The notes below the pieces were generated by a model that was not told the DNA's origin, did not search any database, and worked only from the letters and a program-made list of their open reading frames with translations. The position numbers and the translations under genes were made by a program. DNA of 61,375 nucleotides from Nocardia otitidiscaviarum NBRC 14405 (GTDB lineage Bacteria > Actinomycetota > Actinomycetes > Mycobacteriales > Mycobacteriaceae): contig NZ_BAGD01000095.1 of NCBI RefSeq assembly GCF_000308635.1, forward strand, positions 1-61,375, read 5' to 3'. This document shows positions 43,854 to 52,809 of this stretch, in pieces (the first letter of the stretch is position 1; each line of letters opens with the position of its first letter).

Positions 43854-44981
43854 ATGGCGCACACTCGAAGCCAGACCTATCGGTCCATCGATGTGGGGCA
43901 GCCGATGACCCGCTACGCGCGCGGATGGCACTGCCTCGGACTGGCGGAGACCTTCCGCGACGGTCAACCCCACGCGATCCAGGCGTTCGGCGGGAAGCTC
44001 GTCGTCTGGGCGGACAGCAAGGGTGAGCTGCACGTGCTGGACGGCTACTGCCGCCATATGGGCGCGGACCTCTCCTACGGCAGCGTCAAGGGCGACGATA
44101 TCGCCTGCCCGTTCCACGACTGGCGCTGGCGCGGCGACGGGCGCTGTGCCGCAATCCCTTACGCGCGCCGGGTACCGCCGCTGGCGCGCACGCGGTCGTG
44201 GACCACCTGCGAGGAGAACGGGCAGCTGTTCGTGTGGAACGACCCGGAGGGCAATCCGCCGCCGCCCGAGGTCGCCATACCCCACATCGAGGGCATCGAG
44301 TCCGACCTGTGGAGCGACTGGAGTTGGAACTCCATGCTCATCGAGGGCTCGCACTGCCGCGAAATCGTCGACAACAACGTGGATATGGCGCACTTCTTCT
44401 ATATCCACTACGCGTATCCGGTGTACTTCAAGAACGTGTTCGAAGGGCATGTGGCGACGCAGTTTCTGCGCTCCAAGGGGCGGCCCGATATGGCCACCGG
44501 ATCGAACTACTCGCAGATGGCGCTCTTGCGTTCGGAGGCTTCGTATTACGGGCCGGCGTACATGATCAACTATCTGCACAACGACTTCGAGGACTACACC
44601 GTCGAGGCGGTGCTGATCAACTGCCACTATCCGGTGAGTCAGGACTCCTTCGTCCTCCAGTACGGGGTGAGCGTGCAGCGGATTCCTGGGCTGCCGCCGG
44701 AGAAGGCCGACAAGCTGGCGAAGGCGTTCGCCAAGAGCTTCGGCGTCGGCTTCCTCCAGGACGTGGAGATCTGGAAACACAAGACCCGCATCGACAACCC
44801 GCTGCTCACCCAGGAGGACGGGCCGGTGTACCAGCACCGCCGCTGGTACGAACAGTTCTACGTGGATGTCGCCGATGTGACGCCGGAGATGACGCAGCGC
44901 TTCGAATTCGAGGTCGACACCACGCACGCCAACCGTGCCTGGCAGGCCGAGGTGGCCGCCAACCTGGAACAGCGGGATTAA
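43854..44981 (+). CDS. kshA: 3-ketosteroid 9-alpha-monooxygenase, oxygenase component (KshA-type)
   Basis: A 375-residue Rieske non-heme iron oxygenase. The Rieske cluster ligands are C66/H68 and C85/H88 (CRH ... CPFH). The mononuclear iron motif is DNNVDMAHFFYIH. Many blocks agree with KshA (TRYARGWHCLGL, VLDGYCRHMGADLS, YFKNVFEGH, GFLQDVEIWKHKTRIDNPLL, RRWYEQFYVDVADV). It hydroxylates C9 of 3-ketosteroids, which leads to B-ring opening, and needs a KshB reductase that is not in the window. No other steroid genes adjoin, so this may be one of several KshA paralogues. A KstR-like box lies upstream. Confidence 0.93.
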   Translation: MAHTRSQTYRSIDVGQPMTRYARGWHCLGLAETFRDGQPHAIQAFGGKLVVWADSKGELHVLDGYCRHMGADLSYGSVKGDDIACPFHDWRWRGDGRCAAIPYARRVPPLARTRSWTTCEENGQLFVWNDPEGNPPPPEVAIPHIEGIESDLWSDWSWNSMLIEGSHCREIVDNNVDMAHFFYIHYAYPVYFKNVFEGHVATQFLRSKGRPDMATGSNYSQMALLRSEASYYGPAYMINYLHNDFEDYTVEAVLINCHYPVSQDSFVLQYGVSVQRIPGLPPEKADKLAKAFAKSFGVGFLQDVEIWKHKTRIDNPLLTQEDGPVYQHRRWYEQFYVDVADVTPEMTQRFEFEVDTTHANRAWQAEVAANLEQRD

Positions 44982-45052
44982 CCGGAGGCACACCGCACCC
45001 CACACAACAATGTCCATTTTGTCTATATCTGGAACGCATGTCACGATCTCGC

Positions 45053-45081
45053 CGCCTGCGCGAACAGCTAACGCGCAGGCG
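45053..45081 (+). terminator. Hairpin between kshA and the lipoprotein gene
   Basis: A perfect 10-bp inverted repeat (CGCCTGCGCG with CGCGCAGGCG) with a 9-nt loop, 72 bases past the kshA stop and 28 bases before the next start. It is a likely terminator, or a leader hairpin of the next gene. Confidence 0.6.
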
Positions 45082-45108
45082 ACGTGTCACAGATATGGGA
45101 GGACAGAC

Positions 45109-45864
45109 ATGCGGGGAACTCGGACCACACTTCGGCAGCTCAGGGTCGTGCCGCTCGCTGCCGCCATGATCATGGCGACGGTGGCCTGTGGCGACAGGCA
45201 GGTCGTGGCCGATGGATCGAATATCCCCGGCGGCGGACCGAGCACCGCGTCGTCCCGGAGCCCGAAAAGCCTGGACCCGTGTGAGGTGCTCGGCGAGCAT
45301 TTGCAGGAGTTCGTGGAGTTCTTGGACTACGACCGGTTCCGAAAGGAACCCAACAGCCGCGGTGGTGAGCTGACCGGTGGCGTCAGGCCGTGCGCCGGGT
45401 CGGTCATCTGGGTCGACGACGGCAAGGGGGACGACTCGTATGCCCGCAAGATCGACGGCGACATCTCGTTCGGGCTCGCCACCGCCTCACAGGTCGACGA
45501 ACGTTATGCCGACCGGGAATACCAAACCCCTACCGGACGCTACGACGAGCAGATCCAGTTGCGCCGGAATCTGATCAGGGACGACGACGAGGACGTGGAA
45601 GATCGTACGATCGAAGGCCCCTGGGACGAGGCGACGTTCATCAAAGCCTACGTGGCCGGTCGGATGATCACGGTCTTCGTGCTCGACAGGAAGCGCGATC
45701 TGATGATGATGTTCGACATCAACCTGGACAATGATCTCGCTCGGGAAGACAAGCGGAAAGACGGCGAGCTCGGCTGGACGGTTGAGCAGGCGCAGAATCA
45801 CCTGATCGAAGTCACGGTACCGAACGCCTACCGGGACGTAGTGAAGCAACTCGACGGCCAGTAG
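45109..45864 (+). CDS. DUF3558-type lipoprotein
   Basis: 251 residues. The signal peptide ends in a lipobox-like ATVAC (Cys27), followed by a Gly/Ser-rich linker. The domain begins LDPCEVL and has a second Cys in RPCAGSVIWVDD, the paired-Cys pattern of the DUF3558 lipoproteins common in Nocardia and Mycobacterium. The C-terminal half is strongly acidic (RDDDEDVED). The function of the family is unknown. The ATG at 45109 has GGGAGG nine bases upstream. Confidence 0.85.
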   Translation: MRGTRTTLRQLRVVPLAAAMIMATVACGDRQVVADGSNIPGGGPSTASSRSPKSLDPCEVLGEHLQEFVEFLDYDRFRKEPNSRGGELTGGVRPCAGSVIWVDDGKGDDSYARKIDGDISFGLATASQVDERYADREYQTPTGRYDEQIQLRRNLIRDDDEDVEDRTIEGPWDEATFIKAYVAGRMITVFVLDRKRDLMMMFDINLDNDLAREDKRKDGELGWTVEQAQNHLIEVTVPNAYRDVVKQLDGQ

Positions 45865-45880
45865 GGCCGTTTCCCGCCCA

Positions 45881-45927
45881 GGTAGGCACCCCCGAGCTGA
45901 CCGGCCGTCGGCTCGGGGATGTCTACC
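45881..45927. terminator. Bidirectional hairpin between convergent genes
   Basis: An 8-bp perfect stem (CCCCGAGC at 45890-45897 with GCTCGGGG at 45911-45918) lies within an outer GGTAG/CTACC arm. It sits between the convergent ends of the DUF3558 lipoprotein gene and the MATE gene and could serve both. Confidence 0.6.
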
Positions 45928-47341
45928 GGTGCGGAACCTCCGCGCCAGTTCGCGCCCACCGGCCCGACAGTGCCCGCCACGACACCGCGATCAGGCGCAG
46001 CACCATGAAAGCGACCAGGCCCCACCAGATTCCGGCGATCCCCCAATCGAAGGCCAGCGACAGCCAGATGACCGGCAGGAAGCCGAGCAGGGCCGAACCG
46101 AGGGTGGCATTGCGGAGGAAGGCGGCATCGCCCGCACCCAACAGCACGCCGTCCAGGGCGAAGACCACACCCGCCACCGGAATGATGGCGACGAAGAACC
46201 ACCACACCACGTGGGTGCGGTCGAGCACGCCGGCATCATCGGTGAACAGCAGTGGAATCACGGTGTGCCCCAGTGCGAACACCACCGCCAGCAGCACCGC
46301 GAAGATGGTGGACCAGCCGGTGATCCGGCGCGCGAGGCCCTGCGCGCCCCGGGCATTGTTCGCGCCCAGCGCCGCGCCCACCAGCGTCTGTGCCGCGATG
46401 GCCAGGGAATCCAAGGTCAGCGCCAGGAAATTCCACAGTTGCAGCACCAGCTGGTGCGCGGCCACCGAGGCCGCGCCGAACCGGGCCGCCACCGCCGCCG
46501 CCGAGACGAAGCAGGCTTGGAAGGCCAGGCTGCGGGCGATGAGGTCGCGGCCCAGCACCAGCTGTGCCTTCATGATGTCGGGCCGCGGGGCCAGCGGCAC
46601 CCGGGCGCGCAACAGCGCGCGCACGAACAGCCCGCCGGTCACGAGCTGCCCGAGCAGATTGGCGACGGCCGAACCCGTCAACTCCAGGCGCGGCGCACCC
46701 AGCAGCCCGTGCACCAGCACCGGACACAGCACGGCCGACAATGCCAGCCCCGCAACCACATACAGCAGCGGCCGCCGCGTCTGCTGCACCCCGCGCATCC
46801 ATCCGTTCCCCGCCATGGAGAGCAGGATCAACGGCACCCCGAACAGGGCCACGCGCAGCCACGGCAGCGCCTCGTCCGCGATCTCCGACCCACCCGCGAT
46901 GACGCGAGCCACCGGCCCCGCCAGCGCCTGCACGACCACGACGATCGCCAACCCCACCCCGACCGCGACCCAACTGGCCTGCACCCCCTCCCCCACGGCG
47001 CCGCGCTCATCCCCCGCACCATGCCGCCGCGCCGCCCGCGCCGTGGTGCCGTAACTCAGAAACGTCAACTGCGCCGACACCTGCGCCAGCACCAGACCGC
47101 CCACCGCCAGCCCGGCCAACGCCAACGCCCCCAACCGCCCCACGACGGCCATATCGAACAGCAGGTACAGCGGTTCCGCCGCCAGCACCCCGAGCGTCGG
47201 CACGGCGATTCCGAGAATCCGCCGCGGTCCCGCATCAACGGCATCCGCGCCCCGATCCGGGTACGCGGTCGTCACCGTATTCGCCTCACTCCGCGCCACG
47301 GTCTCCGACTCCTCGGCCACTTCGCCATCACCCTCGCGCAT
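45923..47341 (-). CDS. dinF: MATE-family efflux transporter DinF
   Basis: About 472 residues with the twelve-helix pattern of MATE exporters in two homologous halves (RILGIAVPTLGVLAAEPLYLLFDMAVVGRLG in the first; LIARSLAFQACFVSAAAVAARFGAASVAAHQLVLQLW in the second). These proteins export cationic drugs or metabolites in exchange for H+ or Na+. The start is not certain; ATG at 47341 or GTG at 47320 are candidates, and the hydrophilic N-terminus is acidic. In mycobacteria dinF lies beside nrnA-rbfA-infB; here 9 kb of accessory genes intervenes. Confidence 0.93.
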   Translation of the reverse strand: MREGDGEVAEESETVARSEANTVTTAYPDRGADAVDAGPRRILGIAVPTLGVLAAEPLYLLFDMAVVGRLGALALAGLAVGGLVLAQVSAQLTFLSYGTTARAARRHGAGDERGAVGEGVQASWVAVGVGLAIVVVVQALAGPVARVIAGGSEIADEALPWLRVALFGVPLILLSMAGNGWMRGVQQTRRPLLYVVAGLALSAVLCPVLVHGLLGAPRLELTGSAVANLLGQLVTGGLFVRALLRARVPLAPRPDIMKAQLVLGRDLIARSLAFQACFVSAAAVAARFGAASVAAHQLVLQLWNFLALTLDSLAIAAQTLVGAALGANNARGAQGLARRITGWSTIFAVLLAVVFALGHTVIPLLFTDDAGVLDRTHVVWWFFVAIIPVAGVVFALDGVLLGAGDAAFLRNATLGSALLGFLPVIWLSLAFDWGIAGIWWGLVAFMVLRLIAVSWRALSGRWARTGAEVPHR

Positions 47342-47497
47342 TCGATCACGATCGCACACGCCGCCGACACACTCCGAGCACGGCCGCGGCAAGCCCGCAG
47401 GCCCGGCTCGAAGCCACCCTGGCGAGATGTGCCGTGTGGCCATTCACCGACCGAAACGGTATCCCGTGTACCGATCCGGAACTGGCGAACCGTGCCG

Positions 47498-47749
47498 CTA
47501 GAAGAGGAAGACCAGGAACCCGAAGAAAGTCACTCCCACGCATAGGAGGACCGCCAGCAGAACAGCGATGAACACCGAACAGAGGAAGAATACTCGGGCG
47601 GGCTGAGCCATCCGCTGCGTCGAAGGTCGAACCTCAACCCTTCTCCCGACGGCAACCTCCACCCCGAAGGCTCCCCCGTTGTTGACCGCGATCCTCTCGA
47701 TGATCGCAGCGACTCCGCTTTCATGCCCGGCCTTTTCACTCTCACGCAC
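47498..47749 (-). CDS. Small membrane-anchored protein, 83 aa
   Basis: An 83-residue frame with coding-like codon use: a hydrophilic N-terminal half (HESGVAAIIERIAVNNGG, AVGRRVEVRPS) and a C-terminal hydrophobic segment (VFFLCSVFIAVLLAVLLCVGVTFFGFLVFLF) that would be a tail anchor or two short TM passes. The start is GTG at 47749, without a clear ribosome binding site. It may form an operon with the next two upstream genes on this strand. No family recognised. Confidence 0.55.
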   Translation of the reverse strand: MRESEKAGHESGVAAIIERIAVNNGGAFGVEVAVGRRVEVRPSTQRMAQPARVFFLCSVFIAVLLAVLLCVGVTFFGFLVFLF

Positions 47750-47858
47750 GCGGCCAGACTGCCACAGAACAGCACCTCCGGTGAGAGATGACAAGGCGCG
47801 GTTCTGATGCCGTCTCACCGGCACCCGGAAAAGAGCACGTGGACGGGCCGACGAACGG

Positions 47859-48230
47859 CTACGGCGCGCGCTTGCCCATCCCCTCGAAGGGGTTCCACCC
47901 CTGGATCCCACGCGTGCGCTGCAGGTAATAGGCGTAGTTCGCGGTCGACATGTACAGCGCGGCCATACCGAAACCGACACCTCGGGCAACCAGGTCGGGC
48001 ACCGTTGTCTCCATGATCGCTTCCAGTGCGATGATCGCGACAACGACCCCGACCCAGATTCCGAGCAGCGAGAGGTTCTTCCTCCAGAGACCGAGAACGA
48101 AGAAATAGATCGGCCCGAAGAAGAAGGCGATGAAGTTCGACCCCACGAGCATCTGCTTGCGGAACGGCAGACCGCGTACCGCCTGGCGGTATTCCGGCGC
48201 CCCGGGTCCCACAGCTTCGTCACCGGGCAC
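47859..48230 (-). CDS. DUF2628 membrane protein
   Basis: 123 residues. The core FRKQMLVGSNFIAFFFGPIYFFVLGLWRKNL is the DUF2628 pattern, followed by a second TM (LGIWVGVVVAIIALEAI) and a C-terminal amphipathic part. Function unknown. The start is GTG at 48230, only 12 bp after the stop of the 2OG-oxygenase gene, so the two are probably cotranscribed. Confidence 0.8.
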   Translation of the reverse strand: MPGDEAVGPGAPEYRQAVRGLPFRKQMLVGSNFIAFFFGPIYFFVLGLWRKNLSLLGIWVGVVVAIIALEAIMETTVPDLVARGVGFGMAALYMSTANYAYYLQRTRGIQGWNPFEGMGKRAP

Positions 48231-48242
48231 CGGCAGTATGAA

Positions 48243-49607
48243 CTACAGGTCAGCCCTGCCCGGCCGGACGACGATCGCCGCGCGCCGATACCAGAAATTA
48301 GCGTTGTTTCCTTCGTTGCCCATGTACCCCTCCAACTCCGACGCGAAGGGCTCCAGCGCCGATGTTGTCGCGCCCGTGCACAACTCCTCGTCCTGGACCC
48401 GTGCCGCGTCAGGCTTACCGGCAGCTCCCGACCGATCGATCAGCCACGTCAACCTGAGGTCGGAGAAACGCAGTTCACCGAGCTCGTCCGAGTTCGGCTG
48501 CAAGGGCAGGTCGGAACGAACCGGAATACGCGCGGGATCGTCGGGCACCGGGTCGATCATTTCCCCCTCGTCATCGAAATCCACCTCGGAACTTTCGACG
48601 CATTTCCACCCGTCGGCAACGCGTTCCCAGCGCTGCCGATAGATCAACATCGAGGTGGTGTAATCCTCTTCCTCATAACATTCCTCGACCTCCGCCAGCG
48701 CCAGCGCCGTGTCGTATCCCGCGATCTCGGCCGCCGCGAGCAACATTCCGGTTCGGCCCACGTCGCTGCCCTTGAGTCGGTCCCACCCGAAACCGTTCTG
48801 AGAGTACTGATGGTCCATCAGATAGACGAGTTGACGGGGTGGCCGTGGCGTCGACCGACGGAAGGAACTCGCCGCCGATTCGATCGGTGTGGTGAAATGC
48901 GCGCGCAGTTGCTCGGCCAGCAGCGCGACCGACGGATGCCGAGCGAAATCGGTGCTTTCGGGTCCGGTACGTCCCTTCGCCATCAGGTTGTAGGTCAACG
49001 TGATTCGGTATCCGGCGGCTACCGGTAGCACCTCGTGCTCACAGTCGCTGTAGAACGCGACGACGGACAGTCGCTCCGGCGAACCTCGGTCGACGACCCG
49101 CGCCCCCTGCTGATCGATCACGAGTTCCCCTCCGGTGAACGCCGAAGGCAGTGTCACCACCAATGTGCCGATCATGCCCTCGGTCTTCTCCGAATCCTGG
49201 TGACGCTGAAAGAACTGCCCCGGTTCATAAACCAGCATCGAATGCAGTTCCGCAGCCAACTCGCAGTCCGGGACCAGGCCCAGCTCGGCCCGCAGGGTGG
49301 CCAGCAGGGGCAGCAACGTCTTGTGCCACCGCCCTTCGTCGATCGCCACCCGCTCCCGCGGAACCTCCCATGTGTCACGCACATTCGCGTCCAGCAGGGT
49401 CTGCTCGCGCAGGCCGTACCGCGCCGGACGCGCGACCTCGCACAGTCGCCGCGCCTGGTTCGGCGTCACCGGCAACTCGAGCCGCCCCACCCCCTCCACC
49501 TCGATCACGAGGTTCTCCGCCGACCCGGTGTGCTGCGCGGCGAATGAACCCGCCGACGGCACCGAACCCATGAGCTCGCCGATCGCTCGTAAAGTGTTGT
49601 CCGTCAT
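48243..49607 (-). CDS. 2-oxoglutarate/Fe(II)-dependent oxygenase
   Basis: 454 residues. The core has the HxD motif in FFQRHQDSEKTEGMIGTLVVTLP, the GGELVIDQQG strand pair, a distal His in CEHEVLPVAAG, and R in GYRITLTYNL that should bind the 2OG carboxylate. This is a prolyl-hydroxylase-like double-stranded beta-helix. The C-terminal ~230 residues (YLMDHQYSQNGFGWDRLKGSD ... GYMGNEGNNANFWYRRAAIVV) form a second conserved domain seen in larger proteins of this group. The substrate is unknown; a protein or peptide residue is plausible. The ATG at 49607 has AAAGGAGA five bases upstream. Confidence 0.88.
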   Translation of the reverse strand: MTDNTLRAIGELMGSVPSAGSFAAQHTGSAENLVIEVEGVGRLELPVTPNQARRLCEVARPARYGLREQTLLDANVRDTWEVPRERVAIDEGRWHKTLLPLLATLRAELGLVPDCELAAELHSMLVYEPGQFFQRHQDSEKTEGMIGTLVVTLPSAFTGGELVIDQQGARVVDRGSPERLSVVAFYSDCEHEVLPVAAGYRITLTYNLMAKGRTGPESTDFARHPSVALLAEQLRAHFTTPIESAASSFRRSTPRPPRQLVYLMDHQYSQNGFGWDRLKGSDVGRTGMLLAAAEIAGYDTALALAEVEECYEEEDYTTSMLIYRQRWERVADGWKCVESSEVDFDDEGEMIDPVPDDPARIPVRSDLPLQPNSDELGELRFSDLRLTWLIDRSGAAGKPDAARVQDEELCTGATTSALEPFASELEGYMGNEGNNANFWYRRAAIVVRPGRADL

Positions 49608-49959
49608 CCCATCTCCTTTGTCCGACAACGTTCGCGAGCATCCTCTCGAAGCGCACCGACAATCCGTGCGGGAGCCCGCGCCGGGAGGCACGGGCGGACC
49701 GGCATGCCGAAAGTCGCTGCCGCCGAACAGCGATGGCACGGTGAGCTGCTCGACGCCGTCGTCCCGACACCAGGCACGCTCAACTACGGGCAGAAGCCTG
49801 CCCAGTGGGGCGAAGGGACAGTCTCGGCGCCGACAGTGTGAGTGAGGTTGCCCGAGTGTCGGGAACGAGTGCGAGCGCCCGGGGCAGCACAGGGTATTAC
49901 GGCGGGCCCGCAAGGTGCTCCGAAATGGTGGGTGTTCGCACATCGCCGCGGTGCGACTG
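49608..49959. other. Gene-free stretch (352 bp)
   Basis: It holds the promoter region of the 2OG-oxygenase gene at its left end. The remainder has open frames on both strands but no coding character or family match that I can see. It may include decayed sequence of the adjoining DUF222 remnant. Confidence 0.4.
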
Positions 49960-50447
<488 letters not shown>

Positions 50448-50448
<1 letters not shown>

Positions 50449-50948
50449 TAGGCCCCATTCACCTTGCTTGGCGGCAGTGTCGGCAACGGTGGTACCGGTC
50501 GACGCTCGTACCTGGCCTCCGGCCATACGGTGATGACGTCCAATCGTTCGGTCAGCGATGCGGGCACCTGCCCGCCCTCGAAATGCTCGACACCGGGCGC
50601 TATGACGGCCCGCGCGCCCACCCGCCCGGCTTGGGCCTTCAGCCGGGCCAGCGGTGGTCGGCCGAACTTCGGGTCGTAGACGATCATGTCGGCGAAGTCG
50701 TAGCCGAGCCGGGTGGCCAGCTCGCGGATCAGGGCTTCGTCCTGGAACCGCGCCGCCCCCGACACGTCGGTGCGCAGATACCCGATTGCCGTAGGCCGGT
50801 ACCGCATCTCGTCTCCCCGCTGGGTGTCGTCGGCGGGGCCGTAGACCTCCGGATACACCCCCGGATGCCCATCGGCGGGGTCATCGTCGTAGGCGTTGAT
50901 CTCGAGCACGCCGCCAGGGAACTCGCCGAGCCACGTCCGCCTCGCCAT
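50448..50948 (-). CDS. Resolvase-like N-terminal domain protein of unknown function
   Basis: 166 residues. The middle (TAIGYLRTDVSGAARFQDEALIRELATRLGYDFADMIVYD, PPLARLKAQAGRVGARAVIAPGVEHFEG) follows the strand-helix order of a serine-recombinase catalytic domain, GYLR and DE included. No DNA-binding domain follows, and the position of the catalytic Ser is unclear. It may be a repurposed recombinase fold rather than an active recombinase. The ATG at 50948 has AAGGGGAG upstream. It is divergent from the DUF6879/XRE cassette. Confidence 0.7.
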
Positions 50949-51126
50949 TGCGCTCCCCTTGTCCGATTAGTGATCGACGGACTCGAGGCTAGGAACCGTC
51001 GACGACGCAGGTCCAGCTTCATGCTCGAAAATGCTCATATCTTCTATCCAGCTACGAAGCCGAGACTTCCGAGGGATCATCGAACAGATACGAGCATGAA
51101 TCGCTCAACGGATTGGGGGTTCACCC

Positions 51127-51459
51127 ATGCGGTTACAGTTTCTCGGCAAAGGCGGCACCGAAGGTGGCGGATGTCCCTCGCTGTACGCCACGGATGAGGG
51201 CACCTACGTTGTCCAAGGGTGGCGGACCGACACACCGGGCACCGTCGAGATCCCGCATCTACTGCTCGGCTTCGCACTGCCGGACACGTTCCTCGGGGCG
51301 ACCATGACCGATACCGGTCGCGGGACCTTCGTGCTGTCCGGCGCATCTGTCACCGACCGAGACGTGCTGGGCCAGCTGAACATCTACCCCGACGAGACCT
51401 GTGTCGAGGTCGCCAAGCTAGGAAGGACTTTCTACGGAAATGCTGCTGGCACAAGGTGA
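51127..51459 (+). CDS. Small protein of the DUF6879/XRE cassette, 110 aa
   Basis: 110 residues, beta-rich, with no signal or TM: MRLQFLGKGGTEGGGCPSLYAT, TYVVQGWRTDTPGTVEIPHLLL and ETCVEVAKLGRTFYG. It starts at ATG 51127 with GGGGG upstream and overlaps the DUF6879 gene by 20 bp. I know similar short proteins next to DUF6879 and XRE genes in Nocardia and Streptomyces, but no function. It is likely a co-expressed partner. Confidence 0.75.
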   Translation: MRLQFLGKGGTEGGGCPSLYATDEGTYVVQGWRTDTPGTVEIPHLLLGFALPDTFLGATMTDTGRGTFVLSGASVTDRDVLGQLNIYPDETCVEVAKLGRTFYGNAAGTR

Positions 51460-51961
51460 AGCGTTCTACGACCTGTTCCGGCGGACCGAGCGGGAAGCCT
51501 TCCACCTGGAGGTGCGGGACGACTACTACCCTGCGGACTATCCACCACTCGTCCGGTTCCTCACCGGCGAACCCGACGACTATGGATGGTTCCAGCCGTG
51601 GTTGAGCCACGTGCGGGAGACCACCGGTCGAGGGGTGGCCATTAATCGCGCACGGGTGGTCACGGTGCCACACAACGACTACACCCGGTACGCGAAACAC
51701 GTTGCCCGTCTCAATGTCGAGGCAGGCGAGGACGTTCGCTACCTGTCTCGGCATCTGATCGCTCCCGCCGAGCTGACCATTGACGATTGGTGGATGTTCG
51801 ATGACTCGGTCGTGGCGTTCACGGTATTCGAGCCCGGCACGAACGGACGTTGGGTCGGTGGGGCCGTGACCACCGATCCTCGGATCGTCTCCTACATCCG
51901 AGGTGTCAAAGAACGGGTCTGGTCGCTGACTGTTCCCCTGTCGGAGTATGTCGAGGCGTGA
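51440..51961 (+). CDS. DUF6879-family protein
   Basis: 173 residues. The family pattern is clear: FYDLFRRTEREAFHLEVRDDY near the N-terminus, a WL-containing helix (WFQPWLSHVRETTGRGVAINRARVVTVP), DDWWMFDDSVVAFTVFEPG, and a C-terminal helix. Function unknown; in actinomycetes these genes accompany XRE-DUF5753 regulators. The ATG at 51440 has AGGAAGGA upstream. The stop overlaps the next start (GTGA), so it is translationally coupled to the XRE gene. Confidence 0.85.
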   Translation: MLLAQGEAFYDLFRRTEREAFHLEVRDDYYPADYPPLVRFLTGEPDDYGWFQPWLSHVRETTGRGVAINRARVVTVPHNDYTRYAKHVARLNVEAGEDVRYLSRHLIAPAELTIDDWWMFDDSVVAFTVFEPGTNGRWVGGAVTTDPRIVSYIRGVKERVWSLTVPLSEYVEA

Positions 51962-52800
51962 CCGATTCGCTCGAACAGGAAAAGGAAGCTCTCGGGGTTC
52001 GGCTCCGGGAGCTTCGCCAGGAAGCGGGTGTCACCGGCACCGAACTCGCCCGCCGAGCCGGCTGGCATCAGACCAAGGTCTCGAAGATCGAGTACGGCAA
52101 GACCAAGCCCACCGACGACGACATCCGAACGTGGTGCGTTCTTACCGGGGCGGAAGGGCAGATACCTGACCTGATAGCCACCCTGCGGAACATCGATGCC
52201 GCATGGCTCGAATGGAGACGCGTCCTCGGCACCGGCACCAGACGCAGACAACAGGCTTCGATCAAGCTGGAAGCCGAGACCGAGATCATTCGGGTCTACC
52301 ACCCATTCCTTGTTCCGGGGCTGCTGCAAACAGCGGAGTACGCCGAAGCGGTACTGCGGAGCGTCGTCGAATTCCAACAGGTACCCGACGATATCGACGA
52401 AGGCGTCGCCAAACGAATGGAACGCCAGCAGATCCTGTACCGCCGGAAACACAGATTCAATTTCGTCATCGCGGAGCAGGCGCTACGGACGACCGTGGGC
52501 ACCGATCAGACGATGATCGGCCAGCTCGACCGATTGTCGGCTGTGCTCGGTATGCCCAGGGTCGTACTCGGCATCGTGCCTGCCACTTCGCCCTATCGGG
52601 TGTCGATGACGAACTTCGCCATGTTCGACAACGTCCGGGTCATGGTCGAAACCGTGTCCGCCGAACTGACCATCACCCAGCCCCGTGAGATAGCCCAGTA
52701 CGGCCGGGCCTTCGACGTGCTGGCGGGCCAGTCGGTAACAGGTGACGCCGCCCGCGCCCTCATACGGCAGGCACTCGCGGCCCGCACCGGACGCGACTGA
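51958..52800 (+). CDS. XRE-family HTH regulator with DUF5753 domain
   Basis: 280 residues. The N-terminal Cro/C1-type HTH (LGVRLRELRQEAGVTGTELARRAGWHQTKVSKIEYGKTKP, residues ~11-51) is followed by a DUF5753 domain (IRVYHPFLVPGLLQTAEYAEAVL, RQQILYRRKHRFNFVIAEQALR, VVLGIVPATSPYRVSMTNFAMFD). This is the architecture of the WhiJ-like regulators abundant in actinomycetes, usually paired with small partner proteins. The start is GTG at 51958 within the stop of the DUF6879 gene. It converges on the CAR gene with 9 bp between the stops. Confidence 0.93.
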   Translation: MTDSLEQEKEALGVRLRELRQEAGVTGTELARRAGWHQTKVSKIEYGKTKPTDDDIRTWCVLTGAEGQIPDLIATLRNIDAAWLEWRRVLGTGTRRRQQASIKLEAETEIIRVYHPFLVPGLLQTAEYAEAVLRSVVEFQQVPDDIDEGVAKRMERQQILYRRKHRFNFVIAEQALRTTVGTDQTMIGQLDRLSAVLGMPRVVLGIVPATSPYRVSMTNFAMFDNVRVMVETVSAELTITQPREIAQYGRAFDVLAGQSVTGDAARALIRQALAARTGRD

Positions 52801-52809
52801 GACCCCGCC

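Noticed and set aside
43854..44981. Possible steroid-degradation gene cluster
   Set aside because: Only the KshA-type gene is present; KshB, hsaABCD and kstD are absent from the window. Only an isolated regulon member is claimed.
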